Part shown: positions 18,298-27,247 of the stretch, in pieces
Numbering within the stretch: position 1 is the stretch's first letter
Layout: every line of letters begins with the position of its first letter
Assembly: GCF_000424005.1 (NCBI RefSeq)
Contig: NZ_AUJB01000010.1
Coordinates: forward strand, 186,001-250,000
Direction of reading: 5' to 3'
Length of the DNA: 64,000 nt
Source of the DNA: Pseudobutyrivibrio ruminis CF1b
Lineage (GTDB): Bacteria > Bacillota > Clostridia > Lachnospirales > Lachnospiraceae
Made by a program: the position numbers and the translations under genes
Notes under the pieces: model-generated
Told to the model about the DNA's origin: nothing
The model's database searches: none
Seen by the model: only the letters and a program-made list of their open reading frames with translations

Positions 18298-19239
18298 ATG
18301 AGTCAGTGCGTAGTAGAAATCGAAAACTTGGTAAAAAGATATGGAGATAAGGTGGCTGTAGATCACTTTTCATTAAATGTAAACGAAGGGGAAATTCTTG
18401 GACTTCTTGGACCTAACGGTTCAGGTAAGACAACAACAATTAACTGCCTGCTTTCACTTCTTAAATACGATAAAGGAATAGTGACAATCTTTGATAAGGA
18501 GATGAAGCCAGAGGCCTACGATATCAAGTCACAGATTGGTGTGGTAATGCAGAATGTGGCAGTGGTTGAAACCCTTACAGTTTATGAAAACGTGGATTTC
18601 TTCTGTGGCCTCTACATCAAGGACAAGGCAACAAGAAAGAAATATGTTGAGGATGCACTGGAGTTCACAGGACTTACAGAATATAAAAAGTATCTTCCAA
18701 AGAAGCTCTCAGGTGGTCTTCTTAGAAGATTAAACATCGCCTGCGGAATCGCTCACAAGCCAAAGCTTATTATCTTTGATGAGCCAACAGTTGCAGTTGA
18801 CCCACAGAGCCGAAACGCAATCCTTGAGGGAATTAGAAAGATGAACAGAGATGGTGCAACAATCATTTACACATCTCATTACATGGAAGAGGTTGAGGAG
18901 CTTTGCACACGAGTTGTAATTATGGACCATGGAAAGAACGTTGCAAACGGAACATCTCAGGAGCTTAAATCTTCCCTCATCAACAGAGAAACAATCCGTG
19001 TTGGTCTTCCTGATAAGTCGGACAAGATTATCGCAGGAATCAAGGAAATCAACCATGTTTATAAGGTTAAGGAGGACGGAGATGATCTGGTTATTAAATG
19101 TGATGGTGGAGATCATAACCTGGTACATATCCTCAGTTATTTAAATGATAACAATGTGCCATTTGGACACGTATCAACAGAACTTCCTACATTAAATGAT
19201 GTATTCCTTGAAATCACAGGAAAGGAGCTTAGAGATTAA
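18298..19239 (+). CDS. ABC exporter ATP-binding protein (Lnr-like)
   Basis: The 313-residue ATPase carries Walker A GPNGSGKTT, signature LSGGLLRRL, Walker B LIIFDEPTVAVDP and the H-loop TSHYMEE, then a C-terminal extension typical of ABC-2 drug or peptide exporters. It opens a five-gene operon: its stop TAA shares a base with the next ATG. The order ATPase, permease, permease, kinase, regulator mirrors the B. subtilis linearmycin-resistance genes lnrLMN with lnrJK. Confidence 0.93.
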   Translation: MSQCVVEIENLVKRYGDKVAVDHFSLNVNEGEILGLLGPNGSGKTTTINCLLSLLKYDKGIVTIFDKEMKPEAYDIKSQIGVVMQNVAVVETLTVYENVDFFCGLYIKDKATRKKYVEDALEFTGLTEYKKYLPKKLSGGLLRRLNIACGIAHKPKLIIFDEPTVAVDPQSRNAILEGIRKMNRDGATIIYTSHYMEEVEELCTRVVIMDHGKNVANGTSQELKSSLINRETIRVGLPDKSDKIIAGIKEINHVYKVKEDGDDLVIKCDGGDHNLVHILSYLNDNNVPFGHVSTELPTLNDVFLEITGKELRD

Positions 19240-20384
19240 TGTTTGGTCGAATCTATGTATATAAATTAAAAGAGATGCTTCGCAACAAGTACGTTGTGGG
19301 CTGGAATATTTTCTTCCCACTTGTCCTTGCTACAGTATTTTATTTTGGATTTGGAAATCTTATAAGTGATGATCCTGATAATTTCAAAACCATAAATGTA
19401 GGATACGTAAATACGAATCAGGAAGAAACAAATTTTGGAATGCTCTTAGAGGAAATGTCAAAAGTAAGTGATAACCGTACAAAGATTGTAGAGGTTCATG
19501 AGTATTCTTCAAAAGAAGAAGCTGCAGAGGCTATGAATTCCGAAATGATTTCTGGATTCTATGTTGAGGATGGAGATGATATTTCCACATACGTGCTAAC
19601 AAATGGCTACAAGGCCACCACATTAAATGAAATCGTTCGAGAATATAAAAATATGTATTCAGTCATTGAAAAAGTGGCCCAGGAACATCCTGAAAATCTT
19701 CAGAAAGCCATCGATATGGTTTCCAATCAAATGGAGATTATGAAGGAGCATGATTTTGGTACTAACACTTCACCATACCTGCAGTATTTCTTCGCTTTGA
19801 TTGCCATGTCATCACTTTTCAGCTCATGGATTAGTACAGCAATGCTTGAAGGCATGTGCGCAAATATGACTGAGACAGGAAAGAGATTTGAGGTGGCACC
19901 TACCAACAAGCTCCTTGCAATTGCAGGCTGTGTTATGGCAGGACTTACAATTCAGTCAGTATCAAATGCAGTACTTGTTGTATATGTTCAGTACATACTT
20001 AAAATCAACATGGGCGCGCCATTTATCAACCTTGTTTTGATTACTACACTGGGAAGTGCCCTGGGAATCTCAGCAGGAGTTTTGATTGGTTCCTTTATCA
20101 AAAACGAAAGATTATTGGTTGCAGTACCACTTGTATTTACAATGGGATGCTCATTCTGCAGTGGTCTCATGTGGCATCAGATTAGACAGATTATTGAAAG
20201 TAACTGTCCTATTTTAAATAGAATCAACCCAGCGGCACTTTTGGTTGATTGTCTTTATACAAGAGCTACCTACGGCAAAACAGATATGTATTATCAGGAC
20301 ATTTTGATTATGGGCTGCATGGTTGTTGGAGGTCTTTTTGTAAGCTCATTATTCTTGAGGAGGAGAAAATATGCCAGTATTTAA
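19239..20384 (+). CDS. ABC-2 type permease, first
   Basis: The 381-residue protein has the ABC-2 plan: one N-terminal membrane helix, a roughly 150-residue extracytoplasmic domain (about 45-190) and five C-terminal helices. It begins within the upstream stop (TAATG) and its end overlaps the second permease by 14 bases. Together the two permeases would form a heterodimeric exporter for an envelope-active lipophilic compound; the substrate is inferred only from operon layout. Confidence 0.88.
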   Translation: MFGRIYVYKLKEMLRNKYVVGWNIFFPLVLATVFYFGFGNLISDDPDNFKTINVGYVNTNQEETNFGMLLEEMSKVSDNRTKIVEVHEYSSKEEAAEAMNSEMISGFYVEDGDDISTYVLTNGYKATTLNEIVREYKNMYSVIEKVAQEHPENLQKAIDMVSNQMEIMKEHDFGTNTSPYLQYFFALIAMSSLFSSWISTAMLEGMCANMTETGKRFEVAPTNKLLAIAGCVMAGLTIQSVSNAVLVVYVQYILKINMGAPFINLVLITTLGSALGISAGVLIGSFIKNERLLVAVPLVFTMGCSFCSGLMWHQIRQIIESNCPILNRINPAALLVDCLYTRATYGKTDMYYQDILIMGCMVVGGLFVSSLFLRRRKYASI

Positions 20385-21534
20385 TGCAATTATAAAATCA
20401 CTTAGAGCGAATATAGTGAACATCATCGTTTATTTTGCAATCTTCGCTGTATTCGGAAATATGCAGGCCAAGGCTACTGTCTCTACTCAGGAAGATATGT
20501 TTGAAGATATGCAGGTGACGGTTGCTGTTACAGATAACGATAATTCTGTTCTCAGCCATGCACTGGTGGATTATCTTAAAGAGACACAGATTGTTGTGGA
20601 TCCAAAGACAGATGACCCTCAGGAAATGAATGATAACGTAAGATTTTTAATCTATGAATATGCACTTATTATTCCTGAAGATTTTGAGGAAAAGGTTTTA
20701 TCAGGTGAGACAGAAAATGTCCTTGAGTATATTGCGCCTGGAACTACTGCATCTCAGTTTCTTCTCACACAGAAGCTTGGTGACTATTTACAGGATGTTG
20801 TGATATATTTAAATAGTGGTTTTAGCGAGGAAGAGGCTATCAGCCTGACCCACGACCAGATGGTAAAGCTTAGCGAAACAAAAGCTACTGTTATGGATTC
20901 TGCTGAGGAAAATCATCGTTCATTCTATACAGGAATGTTCACCTTCAATGGTTATACACACATGATTATCCTTTGTATCTGCTGTGCATGCACACTTACA
21001 TTTATGAAGGACAAGGATGTTAAAAATCGAATATCCGTTAGTGGAATGCATTTCTTCACAAGAAGCGCAGCTACAATCGGTGGTGTGTTTGCAGTAGGAG
21101 TGGTTTTGACAACATTAATGATTGGTGTTATCCAGATTATGAGTCTACAGTATGCAAACAATAAGCTTATCTACTACATGATTGACAGCTACAGTCTGAT
21201 GTTGGTAGGACTTGGAATGGCATATTTCATATGCTCACTTACATCAAATGAAAACCTTATTAACATGATTGGAAACATGATGGTGCTTTCTATGAGCTTC
21301 CTTTGTGGAGTATTCGTAGATACAGAATTCCTGTCAGACAAGATTGTTCAGATAGCACATTTCATGCCATTGTACTGGTACACCACAGCTATTAAATTTA
21401 TAAATGATACTCCAGTGAATGATATTTGGAGTCGCAAGTTTGGTATTTATATATTTATTGAAATCCTCTTTGCATTAGTGTTCATATTTGCAGGAATGAT
21501 TATTTCAAGGAAAAAGGAACAGTATGCTATTTGA
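20371..21534 (+). CDS. ABC-2 type permease, second
   Basis: The 387-residue protein has the same architecture as its upstream neighbour: N-terminal helix, extracytoplasmic domain, then membrane helices ending in ILFALVFIFAGMIISRKK. ATG 20371 follows GAGGAGGAGA inside the upstream gene. The histidine-kinase gene starts 11 bases before its stop. Sequence divergence from the first permease fits a heterodimer. Confidence 0.88.
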   Translation: MPVFNAIIKSLRANIVNIIVYFAIFAVFGNMQAKATVSTQEDMFEDMQVTVAVTDNDNSVLSHALVDYLKETQIVVDPKTDDPQEMNDNVRFLIYEYALIIPEDFEEKVLSGETENVLEYIAPGTTASQFLLTQKLGDYLQDVVIYLNSGFSEEEAISLTHDQMVKLSETKATVMDSAEENHRSFYTGMFTFNGYTHMIILCICCACTLTFMKDKDVKNRISVSGMHFFTRSAATIGGVFAVGVVLTTLMIGVIQIMSLQYANNKLIYYMIDSYSLMLVGLGMAYFICSLTSNENLINMIGNMMVLSMSFLCGVFVDTEFLSDKIVQIAHFMPLYWYTTAIKFINDTPVNDIWSRKFGIYIFIEILFALVFIFAGMIISRKKEQYAI

Positions 21535-22543
21535 TGTGATTATCCGCTTTTTAGCGGCATTAGGATTAACCGTACTTATTAACGCAAGTGGCATTACAAC
21601 CCTCTCGGTTGTAATGTCTATTTGCGTTTTTTTGATATTAGAAATAAGCCTTTTAGTTGATAAGAAACGTATATACGGAGTGCTGACCGCCATACCATTT
21701 GTAGCCACTCTGATATATATGATACGTGAGGATACCACTGCTTTTGGTTATTTGGCCATATTTGCAATCCTTGCGTCATTTACGCTGGTGTCTACTATAT
21801 TATATGAGCAGGTAATGACCTATAAGAGACTTCTGCATCGCACACGAGACGACAGTAAGGAGCTGGAGGAAATTTTAGAGGAAAAGAACCGAAGGCTTTT
21901 ATCAGAGCAGGATCAGCAGGTGCATCTGGCTACCCTTGCAGAGCGAAACAGAATAGCCAGAGAGATTCATGATAATGTGGGACACCTGCTATCAAGAGCC
22001 ATCCTTCTGCTGGGAGCTATCTCTACTGTAAATAAGGACGAAAATCTGGAGCCTCAGTTAAAAATGCTTGCCAGTACATTAGACGAATCTATGGCAAAGA
22101 TGAGAGCATCAGTACATGATTTACATGATGATTCAATCGATTTGAAAAAGAACTTTGATGACATTATCGGAGAGCTGAAAAGCTTTACCGTAAATACGGA
22201 TTTAGATTTGGATGAATCTATCCCGACAAATATAAAACTGTCACTGATAGGAATTTTAAAAGAGGCAGTTACAAATATCCTGAAGCATTCCAATGGCGAT
22301 GAGGTATCAATTATCCTGCAGAGAAACTACAGCTTTTGTACCATTTCTATTACTGATAACGGAACAGTGTCTCAGGAGATGAAGGAAAAGATTGCTTTAG
22401 ATGATTATGAAGGCATAGGCCTTACAAATATAAGAAACAGAGCAAATGCTCTTGGGGGAGATGCATACATTTATACCAACGATGGCTTTACGGTATTCGC
22501 AAGGCTTCCCTTTGTAGTAAAGGCTGCTGAAGAGGTGTTATAA
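21524..22543 (+). CDS. NarL/DesK-type sensor histidine kinase
   Basis: The 339-residue kinase has about four N-terminal membrane helices with no large sensor domain, a coiled segment, the HisKA_3 phospho-acceptor motif ERNRIAREIHDNVGHLL and an HATPase with ILKEAVTNILKHS and GIGLTNIRNRA. Intramembrane-sensing kinases of this shape usually detect envelope stress with the neighbouring ABC exporter. The response-regulator ATG follows its stop with no gap. Confidence 0.92.
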   Translation: MLFDVIIRFLAALGLTVLINASGITTLSVVMSICVFLILEISLLVDKKRIYGVLTAIPFVATLIYMIREDTTAFGYLAIFAILASFTLVSTILYEQVMTYKRLLHRTRDDSKELEEILEEKNRRLLSEQDQQVHLATLAERNRIAREIHDNVGHLLSRAILLLGAISTVNKDENLEPQLKMLASTLDESMAKMRASVHDLHDDSIDLKKNFDDIIGELKSFTVNTDLDLDESIPTNIKLSLIGILKEAVTNILKHSNGDEVSIILQRNYSFCTISITDNGTVSQEMKEKIALDDYEGIGLTNIRNRANALGGDAYIYTNDGFTVFARLPFVVKAAEEVL

Positions 22544-23179
22544 ATGGACGACAAGAAAATTTTATTAATCGACGACGATGAACTAATCACAATGTCCCTT
22601 GAAATGATAATCAACGCAGAAGAGGGGTTTTCAGTAATTGGAAAAGGAAACAGTGGAAGAGAAGGAGTGCAGCTTTTTGACGAGCTAAATCCTGATCTGC
22701 TTCTCATGGATATTCGTATGGCTGATATGAATGGTCTGGAGGCAGCAGAAAAAATTCTGGCAAAGCATAAGGATGCTGTCATACTGTTCCTTACAACCTT
22801 CTCGGACGACGAGTATATCGTAAAGGCTTTAAAGCTGGGGGTTCGTGGTTATCTTTTAAAGCAGGACTACAAGTCACTTCCTGCAGCTCTTCATGCTGCC
22901 ATGGATGGACAGAGTGTCTTTGGAGGCGCCATTGTTGATAAACTTCCTGCACTTATGAGTACCGCAGAAGAGGATAGTGGATTTGATTATGAGTCAAAGG
23001 ATATTTCTGAGAAAGAATATGAAGTTATCCAGCTGGTAGCAGAGGGATTTTCCAATAAAGAGATTGCACAGAAGCTCTTCTTATCAGAGGGCACTGTGAG
23101 AAATTATCTTTCCACCATTTTGGAAAAGCTGGAGCTTAGAGACCGCACCCAGCTTGCAATATTTTACCTTAAGAACTAA
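22544..23179 (+). CDS. NarL/LuxR-family response regulator
   Basis: The 211-residue protein has a receiver domain (LIDDDELI; phospho-acceptor Asp in LLMDIRMADMNG; LLKQDYK) and a C-terminal LuxR helix-turn-helix (GFSNKEIAQKLFLSEGTVRNYLSTILEKL). It is the partner of the kinase directly upstream and probably controls the whole operon from 18298. It is the last gene of the unit, ending at the shared terminator. Confidence 0.93.
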   Translation: MDDKKILLIDDDELITMSLEMIINAEEGFSVIGKGNSGREGVQLFDELNPDLLLMDIRMADMNGLEAAEKILAKHKDAVILFLTTFSDDEYIVKALKLGVRGYLLKQDYKSLPAALHAAMDGQSVFGGAIVDKLPALMSTAEEDSGFDYESKDISEKEYEVIQLVAEGFSNKEIAQKLFLSEGTVRNYLSTILEKLELRDRTQLAIFYLKN

Positions 23180-23182
23180 AAA

Positions 23183-23215
23183 AGAGCTAAGGCCTATTTT
23201 ACAGGTCTTAGCTCT
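23183..23215 (-). terminator. Terminator between convergent genes, overlapping the phosphatase stop
   Basis: A 13-bp stem, 23183-23195 against 23203-23215 with one G-T pair, spans the last codons of the minus-strand PHP gene. Six A at 23178-23183 give the U-tract for the minus transcript. It lies just after the + strand regulator stop and may also stall that transcript. Confidence 0.75.
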
Positions 23216-23967
23216 ATTACATTGTCACCGTATTCAATATTGTTTTTTTCAAGGAAGGCTTCAAAATCCTGCATTTGCCAAGGCTGCATTGCATCCTCAG
23301 GATGATGTGCATCACATCCGATTACAAACTTGGCTCCCATGGCAGAAGCCATTGAGAAGAAGCGGTCGCTAGGGTAATTTCTATTTAAGAAGAATCCCTG
23401 CATATTGATTTCCAAAGGAATGTCCAAATCAATGGAAGCCTTAACAATACGCTTCATGTGGTGCTGATAAACCATATCAGGGCCTGCATAGTACATCAGA
23501 TCCGGATGGGCCAGGTAGCTGAACAGTCCTGTTTTCATTCCTTCTACTGTATAATCAACATATTCTTTCAGCTTAGACTCATCAGTGGTTTCAAATCCGG
23601 CATAGAATCCATCGATTTCATTAGGAACATGATGCTGCCCCTGAATAATATAATCAATAGGATACTGGCGAATGTGCTCCATCAAAGTACCGAAATACTT
23701 ATCAGAGTACTCTACCTCCAGTCCAATATAAATCTGGATATCCTTCTTATACTCATCTCTAAGTTTTACTAGAGTGTCTGTATAGTTTTCCAGCTCATCC
23801 ATTCCCATTCGAATGTGTGAGTAAAAATCCTTTGGGTATGGCTGAGGGGTATGGTCTGAAAAGCCCAATATTTTAAATCCGTTTTTAATTGCTGTTTCAA
23901 TATATTCTCTTTCGGTACCTTCGGCGTGATTACATCTTGTTGTGTGTGTATGGTAATTAGCTAGCAT
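23194..23967 (-). CDS. PHP-domain phosphatase, histidinol-phosphatase (HisJ/HisK) type
   Basis: The 257-residue protein starts MLANYHTHTTRCNHAEGT, the PHP motif I, and holds GFSDHTP, GLEVEY, QGQHHV, AHPDLMYY and GCDAHHPEDA, the metal-binding set of the family. ATG (plus-strand 23965-23967) lies behind GGAGGA; a longer frame upstream has no site. Family members dephosphorylate L-histidinol phosphate. No other his gene is nearby, so another phosphoester is possible. Confidence 0.88.
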   Translation of the reverse strand: MLANYHTHTTRCNHAEGTEREYIETAIKNGFKILGFSDHTPQPYPKDFYSHIRMGMDELENYTDTLVKLRDEYKKDIQIYIGLEVEYSDKYFGTLMEHIRQYPIDYIIQGQHHVPNEIDGFYAGFETTDESKLKEYVDYTVEGMKTGLFSYLAHPDLMYYAGPDMVYQHHMKRIVKASIDLDIPLEINMQGFFLNRNYPSDRFFSMASAMGAKFVIGCDAHHPEDAMQPWQMQDFEAFLEKNNIEYGDNVIELRPVK

Positions 23968-24072
23968 GATAATCCTCCATTCCCATAAACTATACCCACA
24001 AACGCCACAAATTTGCAATATAAAGATTTTACATATATAATGTCCCAATAAAAAAATTAAAGGAAGAAATGT

Positions 24073-25482
24073 ATGATATTAGACCTATTAACAAAAATTG
24101 ATGATGTGATGTACTATCCGATTTTGATAATCGTAATGGGCATCGCTGGATTATATTTTACTTTTAGAACACGCTTCGTTCAGATTAGACTTTTGAAGGA
24201 AGCATGCAGACTTGTTATGGAGAAGCCAGAGGACAAGGCTCACGTATCTTCATTCCAGGCTCTTATGGTATCCACAGCTTCACGTGTAGGTACAGGAAAT
24301 ATTGTAGGTGTATCCACAGCACTTTGCATCGGTGGACCTGGTGCAATGTTTTGGATGTGGCTCATGTGTATCATCGGTGCAGCTTCTGCATTCGTAGAAA
24401 GTACACTGGCTCAGGTTTACAAGCAGAAGGAAAAGGATGGCAGCTGTTACGGTGGTCCTGCCTATTATATTGAGCAGGCTCTTAAAGCTCCTTGGCTTTC
24501 AGTTATTTTTTGCGTATGCCTTATAGCAACTTATGCAGTAGGTTTCAACTTACTTTGTTCTTACAACCTTCAGTCAACATTTGCTACTTACAGCTTTTAT
24601 AATGAAGCAATCACACCAGCTATCATTGGCGCAGTTATCGCTCTTCTTGTTGGCTTTTGCGTAATGGGCGGAGGAAAGAAGATTGTCAAGCTTACAGAGG
24701 TATTGGTTCCTTTCATGGGAATCTGCTATGTAATCGTAGCTTTGATTGTAATCCTTGTTAACATTACAAATGTTCCAGCTATGTTTGCTGCCATCTTTAA
24801 GGATGCATTTGATTTCAAGTCAATCTTTGGTGGCGTTTCTGGTTCATGCTTGATTTATGGTATTAAGCGAGGCCTTTATTCAAATGAGGCAGGTGTTGGT
24901 TCTGCACCAAACGCATCTGCATCAGCTAATGTTAGTCATCCTGTTAAGCAGGGACTTGTTCAGACAGTTTCTGTTTATATTGATACAATGCTTCTTTGCA
25001 CAGCTACTGGTCTTATGTGTCTTAGCTCAGGTGTACAGGCAGGCGAGGATGTAAGCGGTATTCCTTATGTGCAGCAGGCTATTGCTTCAGTATTTGGAAG
25101 TTTCGGTCCGTTGTTCATTACAGGGGCAATGTTATTATTTGCCTTTACAACACTCCTTGGAAATCTTTATTATGTAGATAACGCATTAATTTATCTCAAT
25201 GGAAAGAAAAAGCCAGGAGCAGTATTTATGACAGCCTTCAGAATTCTTTGCGTGGCAGTTATCTTTGTGGGAGCAATTATCTCTATGGATACTGCATGGG
25301 CAGCTGCTGATATTACCATGGGACTTATGACAATTATCAACCTTCCATGCTGTGCGCTGTTGTTTGGAACAGTTGATAAGGTTCTTAAGGATTATGAAAA
25401 GCAGAAGAAAGAAGGAAAGAATCCTGTATTCATAGGGGGAGAAGTTGGGCTTGATGAGAAAGAGTTAAGTTTCTGGAAGTAA
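24073..25482 (+). CDS. Sodium:alanine/glycine symporter (AGCS family), copy 2
   Basis: The 469-residue protein has the signature VGTGNIVGVSTALCIGGPGA and GIKRGLYSNEAGVGS, and about ten membrane helices. It is about 50 residues shorter than the copy at 6171 and clearly diverged, so the two likely differ in substrate (alanine, glycine, or another small amino acid) or regulation. It stands alone behind AGGAAG, divergent from the PHP gene. Confidence 0.93.
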   Translation: MILDLLTKIDDVMYYPILIIVMGIAGLYFTFRTRFVQIRLLKEACRLVMEKPEDKAHVSSFQALMVSTASRVGTGNIVGVSTALCIGGPGAMFWMWLMCIIGAASAFVESTLAQVYKQKEKDGSCYGGPAYYIEQALKAPWLSVIFCVCLIATYAVGFNLLCSYNLQSTFATYSFYNEAITPAIIGAVIALLVGFCVMGGGKKIVKLTEVLVPFMGICYVIVALIVILVNITNVPAMFAAIFKDAFDFKSIFGGVSGSCLIYGIKRGLYSNEAGVGSAPNASASANVSHPVKQGLVQTVSVYIDTMLLCTATGLMCLSSGVQAGEDVSGIPYVQQAIASVFGSFGPLFITGAMLLFAFTTLLGNLYYVDNALIYLNGKKKPGAVFMTAFRILCVAVIFVGAIISMDTAWAAADITMGLMTIINLPCCALLFGTVDKVLKDYEKQKKEGKNPVFIGGEVGLDEKELSFWK

Positions 25483-25561
25483 TTCACAAAATCTTCACAT
25501 ATCGATATTATAATGCATGAAGTTTTTTGTGGTTTTGTGTTTTCAAATAATGGTAAAGAAA

Positions 25562-26326
25562 ATGAAGATGAGTAGAAGATATTTAAGATGTGTAGCAGTA
25601 GGATTGTTATTTACTCTTTGTGCCGTTCCTTCAATGAACAGTAAGGCCGAGGAAATAACACAGCCGGTAGAGACACCAGTTCAGGAAGTACCTGTACAGG
25701 AAGCGCCAGTTCAGCCTCTTACTGAGGAGCAGCAGGCAGAGCTTATTATGCAGGAGCAGTTGGCTCAGGTTACAGCAGAGCAGTCTACACGCCAGCTTGT
25801 AATCATCGGAGATTCAAGAACTGTTGGAATGAAGAGCGCAGTTGGAAAGAACGCCAATATCTGGTCTGCTAAGGTAGGAATGGGTCTTGCATGGATGAAG
25901 AATGTAGGAGTTCCTTCTGTAGAGGCCAGCATTAATGAGAACACTGATGTGGTTATTCTCATGGGTGTAAATGACGTTCGCAGCTTATCCTACACAGATA
26001 AATACGTTTCTTACATAAATGAAAAAGCAGCTGCATGGACTACACTTGGCGCAAATGTTTATTATGTGTCAGTGAATCCAATGGCATTTGAGACAAAGTC
26101 TTATCCTGGTATTACAAACTCTCTTATCGAGAAATGGAATACAAAGATGCAGGACGGTCTTAGTGAGAATGTTCACTACATTGATACATACTCAACCATG
26201 CTTGGAAATGTAAGTTCAAAAGATGGTATTCACTATAGCAAGAATACTTACAAGACAATTTATACCCTTATCAATCAGGGGATAATAATAGACAAATTAG
26301 AGCAGAAGATGGCTAATCTCTGTTAA
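25562..26326 (+). CDS. Secreted SGNH-type hydrolase
   Basis: The protein has a signal peptide (MKMSRRYLRCVAVGLLFTLC), a Pro/Glu/Gln-rich linker with repeated PVQE units, then SGNH blocks: IIGDSRTVGM (block I), LMGVNDVRS (block III) and DGIHYS (block V with catalytic His). It resembles surface esterases that deacetylate wall or capsule sugars. The frame is open from ATG 25517, but a TATAAT at 25509-25514 would put the transcript start after that codon. ATG 25550, 25562 or 25568 are therefore likelier starts; none has a strong ribosome binding site. Confidence 0.8.
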   Translation: MKMSRRYLRCVAVGLLFTLCAVPSMNSKAEEITQPVETPVQEVPVQEAPVQPLTEEQQAELIMQEQLAQVTAEQSTRQLVIIGDSRTVGMKSAVGKNANIWSAKVGMGLAWMKNVGVPSVEASINENTDVVILMGVNDVRSLSYTDKYVSYINEKAAAWTTLGANVYYVSVNPMAFETKSYPGITNSLIEKWNTKMQDGLSENVHYIDTYSTMLGNVSSKDGIHYSKNTYKTIYTLINQGIIIDKLEQKMANLC

Positions 26327-26330
26327 TGAT

Positions 26331-26370
26331 AAAGGTCTACTGATAACATTTATCAGTAGACCTTTTATTT
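26331..26370 (+). terminator. Intrinsic terminator, perfect 15-bp stem
   Basis: AAAGGTCTACTGATA (26331-26345) pairs perfectly with TATCAGTAGACCTTT (26351-26365), 5-base loop, ending in a T-rich run. Confidence 0.93.
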
Positions 26371-26382
26371 TGAAAAAAAGCT

Positions 26383-26410
26383 TAGACAAATTAAAGTTTC
26401 ATGGTATTAT
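26383..26410 (+). promoter_or_regulatory. Promoter of the suf operon
   Basis: TAGACA (26383-26388), a 16-base spacer and TATTAT (26405-26410) form a good sigma-A promoter about 90 bases before sufC. Confidence 0.6.
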
Positions 26411-26427
26411 AGTTTGGCGTAAATTTA

Positions 26428-26450
26428 TTGACCTAATATTTGTAGGGTAA
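26428..26450 (+). promoter_or_regulatory. Candidate operator in the suf leader
   Basis: TTGACCTA, a 7-base centre and TAGGGTAA form an imperfect dyad with six of eight positions symmetric, just after the predicted transcript start. A further hairpin, GGTAATT (26446-26452) with AATTACC (26467-26473), overlaps its right half. An Rrf2/IscR-type repressor site is one possibility; no such regulator is in the window. Confidence 0.35.
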
Positions 26451-26506
26451 TTGTCTCTGGCAGGATAATTACCAGTAATAGTTGATATAGTTAGAGGAGT
26501 ACTAAA

Positions 26507-27247
26507 ATGTTAGAAATCAAAAACCTTACCTACAGGGTTGATGATGAGGGTGATTCTACAAAGGAAATCATCGATGGTCTTGACCTTACTGTAGAAGATG
26601 GCAAATTCATCGTTATTACAGGCCCAAACGGTGGTGGTAAGTCTACACTTGCAAAGCTTATCATGGGCGTTAACCAGCTTACATCAGGACAGATTATTCT
26701 TGATGGAGTTGATATCTCAGAGAAAAATATTACTGAGCGTGCAAAAATGGGAATCAGTTTTGCTTTCCAGGCACCAGTTCATTTCAAGGGAATCAGAGTA
26801 ATTGATTTACTTCGTCTCGCAGCAGGAGAGCACATCTCTGTTGCAGCAGCATGCGAGTACCTTTCAAAGGTAGGCCTTTGCGCTAAGGATTATGTTGAGC
26901 GTGAAGTAAATGCATCACTTTCAGGTGGAGAGCTTAAGCGTATCGAGATCGCTACAGTTCTTGCACGTGGAACAAAGCTTTCAATCTTCGACGAGCCAGA
27001 GGCTGGTATCGATCTTTGGAGCTTCCAGAACCTTATCAAGGTTTTCGAGAACATGAGAAAGACAATCAATGGTACTATCATCGTCATCTCACATCAGGAG
27101 CGTATTCTTAACATTGCCGACGAAATCGTTGTTATTGAAAACGGCAAGGTAAAGAAGAAGGGACCTAAGGATGAAATCCTCCCAGAGCTTCTTGGTACAT
27201 CATCTGCAGCCAACATGGCATGCGAGAAGTTAGGAGGTGACCAGTAA
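26507..27247 (+). CDS. sufC: Fe-S cluster assembly ATPase SufC
   Basis: The 246-residue ABC ATPase has Walker A GPNGGGKST, signature LSGGELKRIEIATVLARG, Walker B LSIFDEPEAGIDLWS and H-loop VISHQERIL. The DEPEAGIDLW stretch is diagnostic of SufC. It powers the SufB/D scaffold that assembles iron-sulfur clusters. TAATG couples it to the next gene. Confidence 0.95.
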   Translation: MLEIKNLTYRVDDEGDSTKEIIDGLDLTVEDGKFIVITGPNGGGKSTLAKLIMGVNQLTSGQIILDGVDISEKNITERAKMGISFAFQAPVHFKGIRVIDLLRLAAGEHISVAAACEYLSKVGLCAKDYVEREVNASLSGGELKRIEIATVLARGTKLSIFDEPEAGIDLWSFQNLIKVFENMRKTINGTIIVISHQERILNIADEIVVIENGKVKKKGPKDEILPELLGTSSAANMACEKLGGDQ

